A stretch of DNA of 64,000 nucleotides from NCBI GenBank assembly GCA_963823675.1, contig CAWGMT010000012.1, forward strand, positions 1,736,001 to 1,800,000, in the 5' to 3' direction. The position numbers were made by a program, and so were the translations under genes. Positions 62,747 through 64,000 of this stretch are shown one piece after another. Every line of letters begins with the position of its first letter. Within the stretch, counting starts at the first letter, position 1. The stretch is from CAWGMT01 sp963823675. GTDB taxonomy: Bacteria; Planctomycetota; Planctomycetia; Isosphaerales; Isosphaeraceae. The notes under the pieces were generated by a model. It had not been told where the DNA came from. It was given only the letters and a program-made list of their open reading frames with translations, and ran no database searches.

Positions 62747-63340
62747 GTGACATTGACACCGGCCGCGCAGAAGTTTGTGCTCCACTGGGGCGAGATGGGA
62801 CAGGCCTGGGGAATCAACCGGACAATGGCGCAGGTCCACGCGCTTTTGTTCGTCGCTCCCACGCCCCTGGACGCCGAAGAGATCAGCAAGATCCTCGACG
62901 TCAGCCGATCCAACGTGTCAACGAGTCTGCGTGAGTTGATCACTTGGGGGGTCGTGCGTCGGGTCCATATCATCGGAGATCGGCGCGATCGGTTCGAGGC
63001 GCTCAAGGACGTGATGGATACGTTTCGCGTGATCATGGCGGAACGGAAGCGCCGCGAGATGGACCCGACCATCGCACTCCTGGAACATTGTGTCCACGAG
63101 GCCAAGCTCGGCGAAGCCGCCGATGAGTATACGCGCGAGCAGTTAGAGAAGATGCTCGAGTTCACGCGGATGGTGACGGAATGGTATAGCTACGTTGACA
63201 ACCTCTCCACCGCGGCACTTCTGCGACTCTTTCGTGGAGGTGCGCTCCTGGCCAAGGTGTACGGCAAACTCCATCCGCGCAAGAAGGCCGTCCCCGCCGA
63301 CGAGACGAAGGCCGGCGCGGGGACTCGGTCGCTGTCTTGA
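62747..63340 (+). CDS. GbsR/MarR-family transcriptional regulator
   Basis: This 197-residue protein has a winged helix at about 25-95 (NRTMAQVHALLFVAPTPLDAEEI, SKILDVSRSNVSTSLRELITWGVVRRV) with the GbsR-type RRxHIIGDRRDRFEA wing and a helical dimerisation part. The GTG start (TLTPAAQKF) has GGCGGA about 7 bases upstream. The 87-bp gap before it contains CAGT-N4-ACTG at 62710-62721, a weak dyad that could be its own operator. Related GbsR proteins control osmoprotectant genes, but no such genes are near. Ligand unknown. Confidence 0.85.
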   Translation: MTLTPAAQKFVLHWGEMGQAWGINRTMAQVHALLFVAPTPLDAEEISKILDVSRSNVSTSLRELITWGVVRRVHIIGDRRDRFEALKDVMDTFRVIMAERKRREMDPTIALLEHCVHEAKLGEAADEYTREQLEKMLEFTRMVTEWYSYVDNLSTAALLRLFRGGALLAKVYGKLHPRKKAVPADETKAGAGTRSLS

Positions 63341-63649
63341 CGGTGCAGGCTTTATTACATCCGAGTTGCCGACGACTTTTCGGCCCATGCGCCGTTCATC
63401 ACGAAATTCACCTGTGTCAATCATGCTGGCTGTATCAGTGAGGCGTACCTGCGGAATAGCGCCTGCTGAGCCGTTCACGCCCGAGCGCGACAGGACGCTC
63501 GCTCGGCCGGACGTCAGCGACGCGCCTCCGTGATGGGATCGTGAGCGTCGTCGATTTTCATCCCCGCCAAAAGCTGTCCGGCTCTGTCGCTTTTCTGACG
63601 ATATACACGATTGATATTATAGAACACTGATCACAGGAGCTTGAGAGCC
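63341..63649. other. Intergenic region upstream of a LEPR-XLL protein
   Basis: No convincing gene. The AT-richer end (63595-63630, with tattata-type sequence) may hold the promoter of the gene at 63650, but no clear -35/-10 pair can be fixed. Confidence 0.35.
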
Positions 63650-64000
63650 GTGGCTTCACAGCATCACTCGTCCAGGCCGCGCGGAGATCGACGCGGCCGG
63701 CAGCTTCGTCCGCACCTCCTGCCGCTCGAGCAGCGAGTCGTTCTCAGCCTGCAGTTCCCGGGGATCGCCGGTGTCACGTTCGACTCGGCCGGCGACGTTT
63801 TCGTCAGCTACAACAGCAGCGACTACTCGAGCCAGCAGCAGTCCGTGGCCGAGGTTGATTCCAGCGGCTTTCTGGTCACTGCCAGCGTATTCGGCACGAC
63901 CGGTGCCTCCGCGCTTCCTGGCGCCCTGGCTACCGTCGGGTCGTCGGTTTCGATCCCCTCCATCAGCGCCAACGACATTCTCGAGCTCCTGCCCGACGGT
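63650..64000 (+). CDS. Secreted LEPR-XLL-type protein, 3'-truncated by the window
   Basis: The GTG at 63650 has AGGAG 10 bases upstream and opens a frame of 117 codons that runs off the window. The N-terminus is basic (ASQHHSSRPRGDRRGRQLRP) and leads to PLEQRVVLSLQF, a LEPR-XLL-type sorting motif at about residues 26-33. The following part (VTFDSAGDVFVSYNSS, AEVDSSG) resembles an NHL- or Vgb-like beta-propeller blade. The mature protein is expected at the cell surface. Confidence 0.7.
   Translation, partial: MASQHHSSRPRGDRRGRQLRPHLLPLEQRVVLSLQFPGIAGVTFDSAGDVFVSYNSSDYSSQQQSVAEVDSSGFLVTASVFGTTGASALPGALATVGSSVSIPSISANDILELLPDG

Overview
The window reads as chromosome of a GC-rich Planctomycetota bacterium, most likely Isosphaeraceae or a close relative. 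This rests on three things. Two proteins carry an N-terminal LEPR-XLL-type sorting motif (CLEDRTMLA, PLEQRVVLS). Giant surface proteins and BlaI/M56 pairs fused to carboxypeptidase-regulatory repeats are present. A kinase/GTPase/GAP1-like operon of the sort common in this phylum is also present. No rRNA, tRNA, CRISPR array or phage was seen.

Layout. 1-20933: the 3' part of one gigantic cell-surface gene (more than 6,900 codons in the window, N-terminus outside), with ten beta-helix units of about 500 aa, about ten Ig-like repeats, an SGN-rich domain and a sedolisin (S53) protease domain. It is split by four single-base insertions. 21564-30218: a small membrane protein, an atypical LuxR response regulator, a secreted metallophosphoesterase, a DUF4058-like protein, an ABC-2-type permease broken by one in-frame TGA, and a secreted LEPR-XLL protein with a Calx-beta domain. 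30234-34597 and 39004-43508: two BlaI-repressor/M56-metalloprotease sensor modules, each with candidate operator dyads, flanking decayed DNA: a kinase pseudogene interrupted by a 12 x 39-bp minisatellite, a 3 x 71-bp tandem repeat, and one copy of a dispersed palindromic repeat. 43537-46954: a quinol nitric oxide reductase with a c-type haem DUF3365 protein, divergent from an Rrf2/NsrR-like regulator; two matching 24-bp dyads sit between them. 46981-48525: DinB, VOC and membrane proteins. 48725-58252: a five-gene operon (Ser/Thr kinase, zinc-ribbon GTPase, GAP1-N2-like membrane protein, coiled-coil membrane protein, GYF_2/degenerate trypsin membrane protein). 58403-61996: larC and three overlapping genes ending in a glycosyltransferase. 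62093-64000: anchored MsrB, a GbsR/MarR regulator, and the 5' end of another LEPR-XLL protein.

The most interesting system is the 48.7-58.3 kb operon. It combines phosphorylation, a GTPase switch, two large membrane-anchored partners and a protease fold that seems to have lost its catalytic His and Ser. This resembles the GTPase-centred conflict/signalling systems described by comparative genomics, and its function here is inferred. Six apparent single-base insertions across the window (about 1195, 1580, 1622, 18290, 52190, 55984) break otherwise continuous proteins. They may be residual sequencing errors, so split genes are described as fragments of one gene.
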